From the NCBI RefSeq assembly GCF_001005085.2, contig NZ_LBMU02000089.1:31945-95944 (forward strand): a stretch of DNA of 64,000 nt. The letters are read 5' to 3'. The position numbers were made by a program, and so were the translations under genes. Origin of the DNA: Streptomyces humi. GTDB lineage: Bacteria; Actinomycetota; Actinomycetes; Streptomycetales; Streptomycetaceae. The notes beneath the pieces are model-generated. The model was not told the DNA's origin and ran no database searches. It was given only the letters and a program-made list of their open reading frames with translations. How positions within the stretch are numbered: the stretch's first letter is position 1; each line of letters starts with the position of its first letter. Of the stretch, positions 42,020-51,766 are shown one piece after another.

Positions 42020-43933
42020 ATGGTGGTGTGCGGGGACGACGGGCTCGCGCACCGGCTGGCCGCCGAGTTGCGCACGGTGTACGGCGAACAGGTCACCCTG
42101 GTCGTGCCGCCGAACGAACGCACCGCCCGCCCACCGGTCGTGGGACGCGCCCGTGCCGCCTCGGCCGCGCTGCTGGACCGGGTGGTCAGCGCCGCCGTCG
42201 CACGGGCGGGCGGCAACGGCGGGAACGGCGGCAGCGGCAGCGCCGGTGGGACCGGCGGCCCCGGTCCGGGCACCGGGGAAGGCCCGCACGGGGAACGCGT
42301 GTTGGAGGCCCCCGAGGCGACCGAGGCCGTGCTCGCCGAGGCGGGTGTGGAACGGGCCGCCGCGCTCGCCCTCGTCTATGACGACGACGAGACCAACATC
42401 CGCGCCGCCCTCACCGCCCGTCGGCTGAACCCCCGGCTGCGGCTGGTGCTGCGGCTGTACAACCGGCGGCTCGGCCAGCACATCGAGGAACTCCTCGACC
42501 AGGCGGCCGCGTTGGCGATCGGGGACGCGGACGGCGGTGCGGGGGACGCCGCCACGACCGTGCTCTCCGACGCCGACACCGCGGCCCCCGCGCTCGCCGC
42601 CACCGCGCTCGCCGGGAACGGCAAGGTCATCCAGACCGACGGGCTGGTGCTGCGGGCGGTCGAACTGCCGCCCGGGTCCGGTGCGGTGACCCGGCAGGGC
42701 ACCCGACCGGGCTCTTTCCCGCTGGCGTTGCTCTCCCCCAACAACACCGGTCCACTGCCCGCGGGCGTCGCGGGTGACCAGGGGCCGCGGCTGCTGCCCG
42801 ACGAGGCGGAGGTACGGGCCGCGGGCGAGCGGGGCGTGATGGTGCTGGAGCAGGTGTCGACGTCCGCAGGGACGACGGCACCGGGCGGACGCGGCGGCGG
42901 GGTCGGGGCCGGCGTCGTACCGGCGCTCGCCTCGCTGTTCTCGCGACGGCTCAGGTGGTCGCTGGCCGGGCTCGCGGGGTGCGTGATCGCGCTCGCGATC
43001 GCGCTGTCCGTGGTGACGGGCATCCATCCGGTACGGGCCTTCTACTACACGCTCCTCGACCTGTTCGCCATCGACGATCCCGCGATCGGGGCCTCGGTCG
43101 GCCGGCAGATCCTCCAGTTGCTGTCGGGGCTGATGGGCCTGCTGCTGCTGCCGGTACTGCTGGCGGCGGTGCTCGAAGCGCTCGGGACCTTCCGGACCGC
43201 GTCCGCGTTGCGGAAGCCGCCGCGCGGGCTGAGCGGGCACGTGGTGCTGCTCGGGCTGGGCAAGATCGGCACGCGGGTGCTGACCCGGCTGCACGAACTG
43301 CACGTCCCGGTGGTGTGCGTGGAGTCCGATCCGGACGCGCGCGGGCTGGCGGTGGCACGGCGGCTGCGGGTGCCGGTGGTGCTCGGGGACGTCACCCAGG
43401 AAGGGGTCCTGGAGGCCGCCAAGATCCATCGGGCGCAGGCGCTGCTCGCGGTGACCAGCGCGGACACGACGAATCTGGAGGCCGTGCTGTACGCGCGGTC
43501 CGTGCGGCCGGATCTCAAGGCCGTGCTGCGGCTGTACGACGACGACTTCGCGACCGCCGTGTACCGGACGCTGCGGGCGGCGCATCCGCGGGCGCTCACC
43601 CGGAGCCGGAGCGTGTCGTACCTGGCGGCGCCGTCCTTCGCGGGGGCGATGCTGGGGCGGCAGATCCTCGGGGCGGTGCCGGTGGAGCGGAAGGTGCTGC
43701 TGGTGGCGGTGCTGGCGGTGGGCGGGCATCCGCAGTTGGAGGGGCGGACCGTGGCGGGCGCGTTCCGGGCGGGGGCCTGGCGGGTGCTGGGGTTGGAGGG
43801 CCGGGCGGGGGTCGCGGACGGGGAGTACGTGATGCGGGGCGGCGACCGGGTGGTGGTGGCCGCGACTCGGAGGGGGTTGGCCGAGTTGTCGGGGCGGGTG
43901 CCGCCCACCCAGCCACCCGTCTCGGTGAGTTGA
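42020..43933 (+). CDS. Membrane protein with two RCK/TrkA-N domains
   Basis: Protein of about 637 residues from the ATG at 42020; ATG 41951 in the same frame would add 23 residues. The N-terminal RCK-like domain (PMVVCGDDGLAHRLAAEL, AALALVYDDDETNIRAALTARRLNPRLRLVLRLYN) carries a Gly/Ser-rich insert. The middle has two or three spans (LAGCVIALAIALSVVTG, LLSGLMGLLLLPVLLAAVLEAL). The second domain has the NAD motif VVLLGLGKIGTRVLTRLHEL. This matches CASTOR/POLLUX-like bacterial ion channel or K+ conductance proteins. Confidence 0.85.
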   Translation: MVVCGDDGLAHRLAAELRTVYGEQVTLVVPPNERTARPPVVGRARAASAALLDRVVSAAVARAGGNGGNGGSGSAGGTGGPGPGTGEGPHGERVLEAPEATEAVLAEAGVERAAALALVYDDDETNIRAALTARRLNPRLRLVLRLYNRRLGQHIEELLDQAAALAIGDADGGAGDAATTVLSDADTAAPALAATALAGNGKVIQTDGLVLRAVELPPGSGAVTRQGTRPGSFPLALLSPNNTGPLPAGVAGDQGPRLLPDEAEVRAAGERGVMVLEQVSTSAGTTAPGGRGGGVGAGVVPALASLFSRRLRWSLAGLAGCVIALAIALSVVTGIHPVRAFYYTLLDLFAIDDPAIGASVGRQILQLLSGLMGLLLLPVLLAAVLEALGTFRTASALRKPPRGLSGHVVLLGLGKIGTRVLTRLHELHVPVVCVESDPDARGLAVARRLRVPVVLGDVTQEGVLEAAKIHRAQALLAVTSADTTNLEAVLYARSVRPDLKAVLRLYDDDFATAVYRTLRAAHPRALTRSRSVSYLAAPSFAGAMLGRQILGAVPVERKVLLVAVLAVGGHPQLEGRTVAGAFRAGAWRVLGLEGRAGVADGEYVMRGGDRVVVAATRRGLAELSGRVPPTQPPVSVS

Positions 43934-44028
43934 GAGGGGGGCGGGTGGGGGCGGCCGCTTCGTATCCGCGGCTGGGCGGGGGCTGAGCGCGCGGTTCCTC
44001 CCCCAGCCTTCGGCCGAGAGTACCCCCA

Positions 44029-44045
44029 GCGCCCCTACGGGGCGC
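44029..44045. terminator. Hairpin between convergent genes
   Basis: GCGCCCC and GGGGCGC form a 7-bp perfect stem around TAC. It lies between the stop codons of the RCK-domain gene and the peptidase gene and is preceded by the CTCCCCCAGCCTTCGGCC element that recurs in Streptomyces intergenic DNA. Confidence 0.65.
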
Positions 44046-44106
44046 TTCAGTACCGCGCGTCAGCAGTGCTCGGCTTCCCAGCCGGTGTGCTCAGTGTGCC
44101 GTGCGG

Positions 44107-45924
44107 TCAAAGGGGTGCCTCGGCCTTCTCCTTCAGGTGGCGTTCCGCGAACTCCATCTCCAGCCTCAGTTGTTTGATGCGTTCGTCGACCACCAGGGAA
44201 CCGTGGCCCGCGTCGTAGCGGTACACCTCGTGGGGGGCCGAGCGGGCCGCCAGGCGGCTGACGTAGTTGTCGATCTGGCGGATCGGGCAGCGCGGGTCGT
44301 TGACGCCGGCCGAGATGTAGACGGGGGCCTTCACGTCGTCGACGTAGGTCAGGGGCGAGGAGGCCGCGAAGCGGTCGGGGACCTCTTCCGGCGTGCCGCC
44401 CAGCAGCGTGCGGTCCATCGCCTTCAGTGACTCCATCTCGTCGTGGTACGCCGTGACGTAGTCGGCGACCGGGACGACGGCGATGCCCACCGCCCAGGAC
44501 GCGGGCTGGGTGCCGAGGCCGAGGAGGGTGAGGTAGCCGCCCCAGGAACCGCCGGTCAGGATCAGCCGGTCCGGGTCGGCGAGACCGGACTCGACCGCCC
44601 AGTCCCGCACCGCCGCGACGTCCTCCAGCTCGATCAGGCCCACCCGGTGCTTCAACGCGTCCGTCCAGGCGCGGCCGTAGCCGGTGGAGCCGCGGTAGTT
44701 GACGCGGACCACCGCGTAGCCGTGGTCCACCCAGGCCGCCGGGCCGGCCGCGAAGCCGTCGCTGTCGTGCCAGGTCGGGCCGCCGTGCAGGTCGAAGACG
44801 GTGGGCAGCGGGCCGACCGCGCCGGCCGGCTTCTGGATCAGGGCGTGGATGAGGCCGCCCGGACCCTCCACCCACGCGTCCGTGACCGGGACCGACGGGG
44901 GACACTTCATCCCCGGCGGGTCCAGGACGACCGCGCCCGTCGTGGAGCGGACCACCGGCGGCTCGGCGGCCGACGACCAGAGGTACTCGACCGTGCCGTC
45001 CGGGCGGGCCGTGGCCCCGGAGACGGATCCCGGCGGGGTGGGGATCCGGGTCAGCTCGTGCGTCCCCAGGTCGTAGCGGAAGAGTTCGCTGCGGGCCTTG
45101 TGGCTGTGCGCGATCAGCAGGGCGCTGCCGTCCGGATACCACTCGGCGCTCACGTCGCCCGGCAGGTCCAGGGTCAGGTCCGTCTGCCCGCCGGTCACGA
45201 CGTCCCAGACCAGCGGCTCCCAGCGGCCCCGGCGCTGATGGCCGATGAGCAGCCGCGGGTCGCCGTCGACCGGGGCGAAGCCCAGCACCTCCAGGCCCAG
45301 TTCCTCCGCGCCGCCCCTGGTGTCGTCCAGCTCCGCCACCTTCGTGCCGTCGGGGCGGACCACCCGCAGCGCCGAATGCATCGCGTCACCGTGCTCGGTG
45401 TGCTCGATCGCGATCAGCGACCCGTCGTGGGAGAGGTCGCCGACGCCCGCGGACTCCGCGTGCCGGTAGATCTCGGACGGTGCCTCACCGGCTCTGACCA
45501 GGTAGATCGTCGTACCTTCGGCATCCGTGGAGCGGCCGACGACCGCCGTGCGGCCGTCCCGGCCGAGTGCCAGGCCCGAGGGGTAGGACGGCTCCAGGCC
45601 CGGTGCCGCCTCCTCGTCGGCGCCGCCCCCGAAGGGCTGGCGGCGCCAGACGCCGAACTCGTCACCGTCCTTGTCGTCGAACCACCAGATCCACGCGCCG
45701 TCCGGGGAGAGCAGCCCGTCCGTCGTGCCGTTCGGCCGGTTCGTCGCCTGCCTCTGCTCTCCGCTGGCGCGGTCCCAGGCGTACAGCTCGTACGTCCCCG
45801 TCGCGTTCGACACGAACAGGGAACGGTCGGGGGCGTCCTCCGCCCAGTCCGGCAGGGAGACCCGAGGGGCGCGGAAGCGCTTCTCCCAGTCCGGCATGTC
45901 GCTCTCACTCATGGCCGCAGTCAT
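44107..45924 (-). CDS. S9-family prolyl oligopeptidase-like peptidase
   Basis: Cytosolic serine peptidase of about 605 residues. An N-terminal seven-bladed beta-propeller (about 25-345) with PDG-type blade repeats (SPDGAWIWWFDDKDGDEFGVWRRQPFGG) precedes an alpha/beta-hydrolase domain. The nucleophile elbow is TGGSWGGYLT at about residue 455, the acid is in SAGVNDPRCPIRQIDNYV and the His is in YDAGHGSLV. The preferred start is ATG 45924; MSES at 45912 is an alternative. It degrades short peptides, as acylaminoacyl-peptidases do. No signal peptide is present. Confidence 0.92.
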   Translation of the reverse strand: MTAAMSESDMPDWEKRFRAPRVSLPDWAEDAPDRSLFVSNATGTYELYAWDRASGEQRQATNRPNGTTDGLLSPDGAWIWWFDDKDGDEFGVWRRQPFGGGADEEAAPGLEPSYPSGLALGRDGRTAVVGRSTDAEGTTIYLVRAGEAPSEIYRHAESAGVGDLSHDGSLIAIEHTEHGDAMHSALRVVRPDGTKVAELDDTRGGAEELGLEVLGFAPVDGDPRLLIGHQRRGRWEPLVWDVVTGGQTDLTLDLPGDVSAEWYPDGSALLIAHSHKARSELFRYDLGTHELTRIPTPPGSVSGATARPDGTVEYLWSSAAEPPVVRSTTGAVVLDPPGMKCPPSVPVTDAWVEGPGGLIHALIQKPAGAVGPLPTVFDLHGGPTWHDSDGFAAGPAAWVDHGYAVVRVNYRGSTGYGRAWTDALKHRVGLIELEDVAAVRDWAVESGLADPDRLILTGGSWGGYLTLLGLGTQPASWAVGIAVVPVADYVTAYHDEMESLKAMDRTLLGGTPEEVPDRFAASSPLTYVDDVKAPVYISAGVNDPRCPIRQIDNYVSRLAARSAPHEVYRYDAGHGSLVVDERIKQLRLEMEFAERHLKEKAEAPL

Positions 45925-46060
45925 GGCCCCATAGTGCCTGCCCCCGCCCACAATGCGCTGGGTCGCGCCCGTGGCCTGTGGATAACTTTGCGAACAGCCG
46001 GGAGCGGAGGGGCCGACGCGGGCCACCCCACCCCCAACCCCCCGCAAAGCGCCCCGTACC

Positions 46061-46861
46061 GTGGACAGGGTGTACCGGTTCCTGCTGACACCCCGCTGGT
46101 GGGGCATCAACGTCTTCGTGCTGCTCGCCATCCCGTTCTGCATCTTCATGGGGTCGTGGCAGCTGAGCCGATTCGAGGCGCGGGTCGACGCGCACCGCAC
46201 CGCCGACAAGCAGGTCGAGACGGCCCGGACGGAAGCGGCCCGGCCGCTGGCCGACCTGCTCCCCGTCGACCAGACCACCTCCGGCAAGCGCGCCACCGTC
46301 AGCGGCCGGTACGCCAAGCAGCTGCTGGTGCCCGGCCGGCAGCTCGACGGCCACGACGGCTACTACGTGCTGACCCTGCTGCGCACCGACTCCGGCAAGG
46401 CCCTGCCCGTGGTACGCGGCTGGCTGCCCGGCAAGGCGGACGCCTCCCGGGCTCCCGCGCCGCCCACCGGCGAGGTCACCGTCACCGGCGCGCTCCAGGC
46501 CTCCGAGACGCCGGGGGACAACGGCGTCAGCGCCCAGGGCGGGCTGCCGTCGGGACAGACGGCGGCGATCAGCGCGGCCTCGCTGGTGAACCTGGTGCCG
46601 TACCCGGTGTACGACGCGTGGATCACCCTGGACAAGGCCGACTCGGGGATGACGGCCGTACCGGCGACCGCGCCGGACAACTCGGGGCTCGATCTGAAGG
46701 CGTTCCAGAACCTCGGCTACACCGGCGAGTGGTTCGTGTTCGCGGGGTTCGTGGTGTTCATGTGGTTCCGGCTGCTGCGCCGCGAGGTGGAGTTCGCGCG
46801 GGACGCGGAGCTCGGCCTGGTCCCGGACGAGGAGGCCGGCCGGCCGACCGCGGCGGTCTGA
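46061..46861 (+). CDS. SURF1 family cytochrome oxidase assembly protein
   Basis: Protein of 266 residues. It has one N-terminal membrane span (WGINVFVLLAIPFCIFMGSWQLSRFEAR), the SURF1 pattern of an extracytoplasmic domain with VSGRY...YVLTLLRTDSGKALPVVRGWLPG, and a second span at the C-terminal end (EWFVFAGFVVFMWFRLLRREVEFA). It is required in the family for insertion of haem a into cytochrome aa3 oxidase. The GTG at 46061 has no clear ribosome site, and GTG 46070 is possible. It is divergent from the S9 gene. Confidence 0.93.
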   Translation: MDRVYRFLLTPRWWGINVFVLLAIPFCIFMGSWQLSRFEARVDAHRTADKQVETARTEAARPLADLLPVDQTTSGKRATVSGRYAKQLLVPGRQLDGHDGYYVLTLLRTDSGKALPVVRGWLPGKADASRAPAPPTGEVTVTGALQASETPGDNGVSAQGGLPSGQTAAISAASLVNLVPYPVYDAWITLDKADSGMTAVPATAPDNSGLDLKAFQNLGYTGEWFVFAGFVVFMWFRLLRREVEFARDAELGLVPDEEAGRPTAAV

Positions 46862-46910
46862 CCGGCCCCGCCGCGGACACCCGCGCCCGGGGCCGCGGCC
46901 ACGCCGGGCG

Positions 46911-48263
46911 TCACACCGCGGACAGGACCCCGGTCCAGTAGACCGTCCCGGCGCATGCGTTCGGCACCGTCGTCGAGCCGGTCGGGGACCCGGCCTCGGG
47001 GGTGTACGACACCGCGATGCTGCCGTCGGCCGTGCCGTCCTCGGTGAGCAGCTGGGTGGTGACGCCTTCGGACCCGCTCGTGGTCGTACCGGTGCCGCTG
47101 CTCGCGTCCTCGGACGGGCTCGGGGAGGTCGAGGGGCTGTCGGTGGAACCGCCGCTGGAGCCGGTGGTGGGACAGGTCTCCGACGGGACGAAGCCGAACT
47201 TCTCCTCGTAGGCCGCGCCGGGCGCCAGGACCAGGCCGGTGAGCTCGGTCGTCGGGTCGGGCAGCCCGGCCGCCGCGTCACCCGAGGTGTGCCGGACGGT
47301 GAGGACCTTGGTGGGATCGGCCGCGCCCTGCGCGAGGGAGCTCACGCTGCCGGGGCCGCCGACGGTACAGCTCGCCGTCGAGACGTTCACGACGCGGAAG
47401 GTGCCGTAGACGACGCCCGTCGAGTCGGGGGCGCCGACGGTGGCGGACGGGGTGCCGAGCTGGGCCGAGGTACAGACGGGGGCGCTGCTGGCGGCGCCCG
47501 CCGTGGGGACGACCTTGGTGCCGCCGACCGTCCCGGTGCTCTCGTCCTTGCCGCCGCCCTTGGTGTCGCCGGGGGGCCGGCTGGCCGTCTGGCCGCCGGA
47601 GCCGCCCGCGGTGCCGGAGCCGCCGTCCGGGTCCTTGCCGCCGGCGGAGCCGCCCTGGGCCTGGGAGGCCTGGCCGGCCATGGAGGTGTTGGGGTCGGTG
47701 CCGCCGGAGTTCGAGACGTGCACGAGGGCCGGGATCGCGGTGCCGATGAACAGGGCGGCGGCGGCCATGCCGACGGCGGCCTGGCGCTTGCGGGCCCGGC
47801 GGGCGGGCACCGCGCGGCGCAGCCGGTCGAGGGCGCCGTCGCGGGGCGCGAGGTCGTCGACCGCGGTGTGCAGCAGCCGGCGCAGGGCCAGCTCGTCCGT
47901 GCCGAGTGCGTCCAGGGCGTCGTCGGAGGGTCCGTCCGGGGCGGCGGGGCCTTCGGCACCGCGGCCGAAGCCGGAGCCGAAGGGGCCGAGCCCGCTCCGG
48001 AGCCCTTCAGAGCCCTGTCCGAGGCCCTCCGGGCCCTTTTCGTCGGGGCCGTGGTTCACAGTTCCGTTCCCAGCGTGCGATTGCTTGTGCTCTTGCTCGT
48101 GACCTGACGAATCCGGTTCCCCCGGACCGCCGTCCTCGCGGTCTCCCGGGCCGGGAACCGCGTGGCCTCCCGAGCCGGGAGCCTCCTGGTCCCCCGTCGG
48201 CTCGTGCCAGGCGTAGGGCTCGTGGCGATCATGTGAGTCGCCTCCCTCGGGGCTGTCCGTCAT
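46911..48263 (-). CDS. Membrane-anchored partner of the SigE-family sigma factor
   Basis: Protein of 450 residues, probably an anti-sigma or sigma-associated protein. The N-terminal 120 residues are Asp/Gly/Pro-rich. The segment LRRLLHTAVDDLAPRDGALDRLRRAVPARRARKRQ is a cytosolic helix pair, and AAVGMAAAALFIGTAIPALVHV is the membrane span at about 165-186. The outside part begins with a Gly/Ser-rich linker and then a beta-type domain with CTSAQLG and VVNVSTASCTVGGPG. A second Ser/Thr/Pro-rich linker lies near 380-400. The ATG overlaps the sigma gene by 4 bp. A ZAS-type zinc motif is not evident. Confidence 0.8.
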   Translation of the reverse strand: MTDSPEGGDSHDRHEPYAWHEPTGDQEAPGSGGHAVPGPGDREDGGPGEPDSSGHEQEHKQSHAGNGTVNHGPDEKGPEGLGQGSEGLRSGLGPFGSGFGRGAEGPAAPDGPSDDALDALGTDELALRRLLHTAVDDLAPRDGALDRLRRAVPARRARKRQAAVGMAAAALFIGTAIPALVHVSNSGGTDPNTSMAGQASQAQGGSAGGKDPDGGSGTAGGSGGQTASRPPGDTKGGGKDESTGTVGGTKVVPTAGAASSAPVCTSAQLGTPSATVGAPDSTGVVYGTFRVVNVSTASCTVGGPGSVSSLAQGAADPTKVLTVRHTSGDAAAGLPDPTTELTGLVLAPGAAYEEKFGFVPSETCPTTGSSGGSTDSPSTSPSPSEDASSGTGTTTSGSEGVTTQLLTEDGTADGSIAVSYTPEAGSPTGSTTVPNACAGTVYWTGVLSAV

Positions 48264-48934
48264 GCCGAGGCCTCCATCGCGACCCGCAGCGCCGCGATGC
48301 CGCGCGAGCCGTACGCCTTCACCGATCCCAGCGAGATGCCGAGTGTCTCGGCGACCTGGGCCTCGGTCATGTCGGCGAAGTACCGCAGCACCAGGACCTC
48401 GCGCTGCCGGCGCTGCAAACCCTTCATCGCCTTGATGAGGTCACGCCGCTCCAGCTGGTCGTAGGCCCCTTCCTCCGCGCTCGCCATGTCGGGCATCGGC
48501 TTGGAGAGGAGCTTGAGGCCGAGGATGCGGCGGCGCAGCGCGGAGCGGGAGAGGTTGACGACCGTCTGGCGGAGGTAGGCCAGGGTCTTCTCCGGGTCGC
48601 GGACGCGTTTGCGGGCGGAGTGGACTCGGATGAACGCCTCCTGGACGACGTCCTCGCAGGAGGCGGTGTCGTCGAGGAGGAGCGCGGCGAGACCGAGGAG
48701 CGAACGGTAGTGGGCCCGGTAGGTCTCGGTGAGGTGGTCGACCGTCGTACCGGCGGCGGCCGTCCCTTCCGCGTCGTCGCGCTGGCTGGGTATGCGGGTG
48801 GGCCGCGCTGCGGGCATGGGCGCGATCACCGGCATGCCGCCGGGCGCGCCGGACACGCGGGGGCGCAGGCCGGCGCGGGGCGGCCGGAGGGCCGTCGCGC
48901 CGCGGGGCGCACTGAGTTCGAGTACGTCTGCCAC
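48260..48934 (-). CDS. SigE-family ECF RNA polymerase sigma factor
   Basis: Protein of 224 residues. Sigma region 2 is YRAHYRSLLGLAALLLDDTASCEDVVQEAFIRVHSA and region 4 is LKGLQRRQREVLVLRYFADMTEAQVAETLGISLGSVKAYGSRG (the first residue shown as seen: MKGLQ). A 60-residue Pro/Arg-rich N-terminus precedes region 2. The GTG at 48934 has no strong ribosome site, so a downstream start is possible. It is coupled to the membrane partner gene by a 4-bp overlap, the standard sigma/anti-sigma arrangement. Confidence 0.93.
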   Translation of the reverse strand: MADVLELSAPRGATALRPPRAGLRPRVSGAPGGMPVIAPMPAARPTRIPSQRDDAEGTAAAGTTVDHLTETYRAHYRSLLGLAALLLDDTASCEDVVQEAFIRVHSARKRVRDPEKTLAYLRQTVVNLSRSALRRRILGLKLLSKPMPDMASAEEGAYDQLERRDLIKAMKGLQRRQREVLVLRYFADMTEAQVAETLGISLGSVKAYGSRGIAALRVAMEASA

Positions 48935-49409
48935 GCAAGTTGGACACGTTCACCCCCGGCGGGGTTGTACGTGCCGGGCGTCACTTTTGCGGCGGACGTG
49001 CCGGACGCGTTCGCGCCACCTCCGCCGGCCAGCTCGCCGGACGTGCTCGACCTCGCTCTTCGCGCGTCCGGCAGCACACCCGACGGTGCCTCGATCGCCG
49101 ACATTCGTCCCGCTCTTCCCTTGTGTCCCATATGAACGGGCGTCCCCACGCCCAGATCACGGCGTCCCCACGCCAGGATCATGCGTCCCCACGCCCCGAA
49201 GGCCGCGGCCACGTAAGCGCCCGGTAAGTGGGCGATCGCAAAGACGCTCCCCGCCGCCCGCGTGGTTGCGGAGGACGGGGAGGAAAATCTTCGAACGCCG
49301 AGGGCCCCGGGTTCAAGAGGTCCGGACCATGCTCCGGACCACATTTCTTACGGGAATCCTAACCGTGGGCGCGCTCCCATCAAGGGCGTTTCCCGTGGTC
49401 ACCGGCTGT
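48935..49409. other. Gene-free gap with a short three-copy repeat
   Basis: This 475-bp interval lies upstream of the sigma gene and downstream of asd. GCGTCCCCACGCC occurs three times at 49140, 49162 and 49183, in units of 21-22 bp. No RNA gene was recognised. The minus strand near 48950 should hold the sigma promoter, but I could not define it with confidence. Confidence 0.6.
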
Positions 49410-50495
49410 TCACGCAAACTCCGCCGTTCCTGAACGGCCGGTCAGCTCGGCCGCCACCAGCTCGGCGATCTGCGCGGTGTTCAGCGCGGCCCCCTTGCGG
49501 AGGTTGTCGCCGCAGACGAAAAGTTCCAGGGCGGTCGGGTCGTCGAGCGCCCGCCGGACCCGCCCGACCCAGGTCGGATCGGTGCCCACCACGTCGGCCG
49601 GCGTCGGGAACTCGCCGGCGGCGGGGTTGTCGAAGAGGACGACACCCGGGGCCGTGTCGAGGATCTCCCGGGCCTTCTCGACCGTGACCTCGCCCTGGAA
49701 GCGGGCGTGCACGGTCAGGGAGTGCGTGGTGACCACCGGTACCCGGACACACGTCACCGCGACCGGCAGCCTCGGCAGCCCGAGGATCTTGCGGGACTCG
49801 TCCCGGACCTTCATCTCCTCCGAGGACCAGCCGTCCTCCCGCAGCGACCCGGCCCACGGGACGACGTTGAGCGCGACCGGCTCCGGAAACGGCCCGGTGC
49901 TGTCCCCGACGGCCCGCCGCACGTCACCGGGCTTGGTGCCCAGCTCCGTACCGGCCACCATCGACAGCTGGGCCCGCAGCGTCTCCACGCCGGCCCGCCC
50001 GGCGCCGCTCACCGCCTGGTACGACGACACCACCAGCTCGCGCAGCCCGAACTCGGCGTGCAGCGCGCCCAGGGCGACGATCATCGACAGGGTGGTGCAG
50101 TTGGGGTTGGCGATGATCCCGCGGCCCCGGTTGCGGGCGCAGTGCGGGTTGACCTCGGGGACCACGAGGGGCACCTCCGGGTCCATCCGGAAGGCGCCCG
50201 AGTTGTCCACCACGACCACGCCCCTGGCCGCGGCGACCGGCGCCCAGCGCGCGGACACCTCGTCGGGCACGTCGAACATGGCGACGTCGATCCCGTCGAA
50301 GGCGGCCTCCGACAGGGCGACGACCTCGACCTCCTCCCCGCGCACGGTCAGCTTGCGGCCGGCCGAGCGCGCGGAGGCGATCAGGCGGATCTCGCCCCAG
50401 ACGTCCGCCCGCTGGGACAGGATCTGGAGCATGACCGTGCCGACGGCCCCGGTCGCCCCCACGACCGCGAGCGCCGGCTTGGCAGTCGCTGCCAT
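49410..50495 (-). CDS. asd: Aspartate-semialdehyde dehydrogenase
   Basis: Protein of 361 residues that reduces beta-aspartyl phosphate to aspartate semialdehyde with NADPH, in the lysine, diaminopimelate, threonine and methionine pathways. The cofactor motif is LAVVGATGAVGTVMLQIL. The active-site Cys is in GRGIIANPNCTT at about 128-139, the substrate-binding block includes SSYQAVSGAGRAGVETL, and the conserved His is in VPVVTTHSLTVHARF. Its ATG overlaps the TGA of ask by one base, so the two are translated as a coupled operon. Confidence 0.97.
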   Translation of the reverse strand: MAATAKPALAVVGATGAVGTVMLQILSQRADVWGEIRLIASARSAGRKLTVRGEEVEVVALSEAAFDGIDVAMFDVPDEVSARWAPVAAARGVVVVDNSGAFRMDPEVPLVVPEVNPHCARNRGRGIIANPNCTTLSMIVALGALHAEFGLRELVVSSYQAVSGAGRAGVETLRAQLSMVAGTELGTKPGDVRRAVGDSTGPFPEPVALNVVPWAGSLREDGWSSEEMKVRDESRKILGLPRLPVAVTCVRVPVVTTHSLTVHARFQGEVTVEKAREILDTAPGVVLFDNPAAGEFPTPADVVGTDPTWVGRVRRALDDPTALELFVCGDNLRKGAALNTAQIAELVAAELTGRSGTAEFA

Positions 50496-51766
50496 CAGCG
50501 GCCGGTGCCCCCGTAGACCACGGCCTCGTCGGTGTCCGAGTCCAGGCCGAAGGCGGAGTGCACGGCGCGCACGGCCTCCGGCACGTCGTCGGCGCGGGTG
50601 ACGACCGAGATGCGGATCTCGGAGGTCGAGATCAGCTCGATGTTCACGCCGGCGTCGGACAGCGCCTCGAAGAACGAGGCGGTGACCCCCGGATTGGTCT
50701 TCATACCCGCGCCGACCAGTGAGATCTTGCCGATCTGGTCGTCGTAGCGCAGCGAGTCGAAGCCGATGCCCGGACGGTTCTTCTCCAGCGCGTCGATGGC
50801 CTTGCGGCCCTCGGTCTTGGGCAGCGTGAAGGAGATGTCCGTCAGGCCGGTGGCCGCGGCGGACACGTTCTGGACGACCATGTCGATGTTGATCTCGGCG
50901 TCCGCGATGGTCCGGAAGATGGCGGCGGCCTCACCCGGCTTGTCCGGCACACCGACGACCGTGATCTTGGCCTCGGAGGTGTCGTGCGCGACACCGGAGA
51001 TGATGGCCTGCTCCACCTTCTTGTCCCCAATCGGCTTGCTGCTGACCCACGTGCCCTGTAGTCCGCTGAAGCTGGACCGCACGTGGATCGGGATGTTGTA
51101 ACGGCGGGCGTACTCCACACAGCGGTGGAGCAGCACCTTGGAACCGGAGGCGGCGAGCTCCAGCATGTCCTCGAAGGAGATCCAGTCGATCTTCCGCGCC
51201 TTCTTCACCACGCGCGGGTCGGCGGTGAACACACCGTCGACGTCGGTGTAGATCTCGCAGACCTCGGCGTCGAGCGCGGCGGCGAGGGCCACGGCCGTGG
51301 TGTCGGACCCGCCGCGCCCCAGCGTGGTGATGTCCTTCTTGTCGGCGCTGACGCCCTGGAACCCGGCGACGATGGCGATGTTGCCCTCGTCGAGCGCGGT
51401 GCGGATGCGGCCGGGCGTGACGTCGATGATCCGGGCTTTGTTGTGGACGGAGTCGGTGATCACGCCCGCCTGGCTGCCGGTGAACGACTGGGCCTCGTGG
51501 CCCAGGTTTTTGATCGCCATGGCCAGCAGGGCCATGGAGATACGCTCTCCGGCGGTCAGCAGCATGTCGAACTCACGCCCGGCAGGCATCGGGGATACCT
51601 GCTCGGCGAGATCGATCAACTCGTCCGTCGTGTCGCCCATCGCGGAAACGACGACAACCACCTGGTTGCCGTTCTTCTTCGCTTCCACGATCCGCTTGGC
51701 GACGCGCTTGATGCCCTCGGCATCGGCAACGGAGGAGCCTCCGTACTTCTGCACGACAAGGCCCAC
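50495..51766 (-). CDS. ask: Aspartate kinase
   Basis: Protein of 423 residues that phosphorylates aspartate, the first step of the aspartate amino-acid family. The kinase domain opens GLVVQKYGGSSVADAEGIKRVAKRI and contains DIATLGRGGSDTTA-like ITTLGRGGSDTTAVALAAAL and EIYTDVDGVFTADPR. Two ACT domains (about 265-420) give feedback control by lysine plus threonine. The GTG at 51766 with GAGGAGC upstream is preferred to the extended frame. Actinobacterial enzymes also make a separate beta chain from an internal start, which could occur here. Confidence 0.97.
   Translation of the reverse strand: MGLVVQKYGGSSVADAEGIKRVAKRIVEAKKNGNQVVVVVSAMGDTTDELIDLAEQVSPMPAGREFDMLLTAGERISMALLAMAIKNLGHEAQSFTGSQAGVITDSVHNKARIIDVTPGRIRTALDEGNIAIVAGFQGVSADKKDITTLGRGGSDTTAVALAAALDAEVCEIYTDVDGVFTADPRVVKKARKIDWISFEDMLELAASGSKVLLHRCVEYARRYNIPIHVRSSFSGLQGTWVSSKPIGDKKVEQAIISGVAHDTSEAKITVVGVPDKPGEAAAIFRTIADAEINIDMVVQNVSAAATGLTDISFTLPKTEGRKAIDALEKNRPGIGFDSLRYDDQIGKISLVGAGMKTNPGVTASFFEALSDAGVNIELISTSEIRISVVTRADDVPEAVRAVHSAFGLDSDTDEAVVYGGTGR

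Noticed and set aside
40727..43729. A 1000-codon minus frame that includes the UPF0718 permease
   Set aside because: The part above 41,851 is antisense to the RCK-domain gene; the permease starts at about 41,851.
40715..43933. A 1072-codon plus frame reaching upstream of the RCK-domain gene
   Set aside because: The upstream half is antisense to the permease and TIGR03943 genes and has shadow composition; the real gene begins near 42,020.
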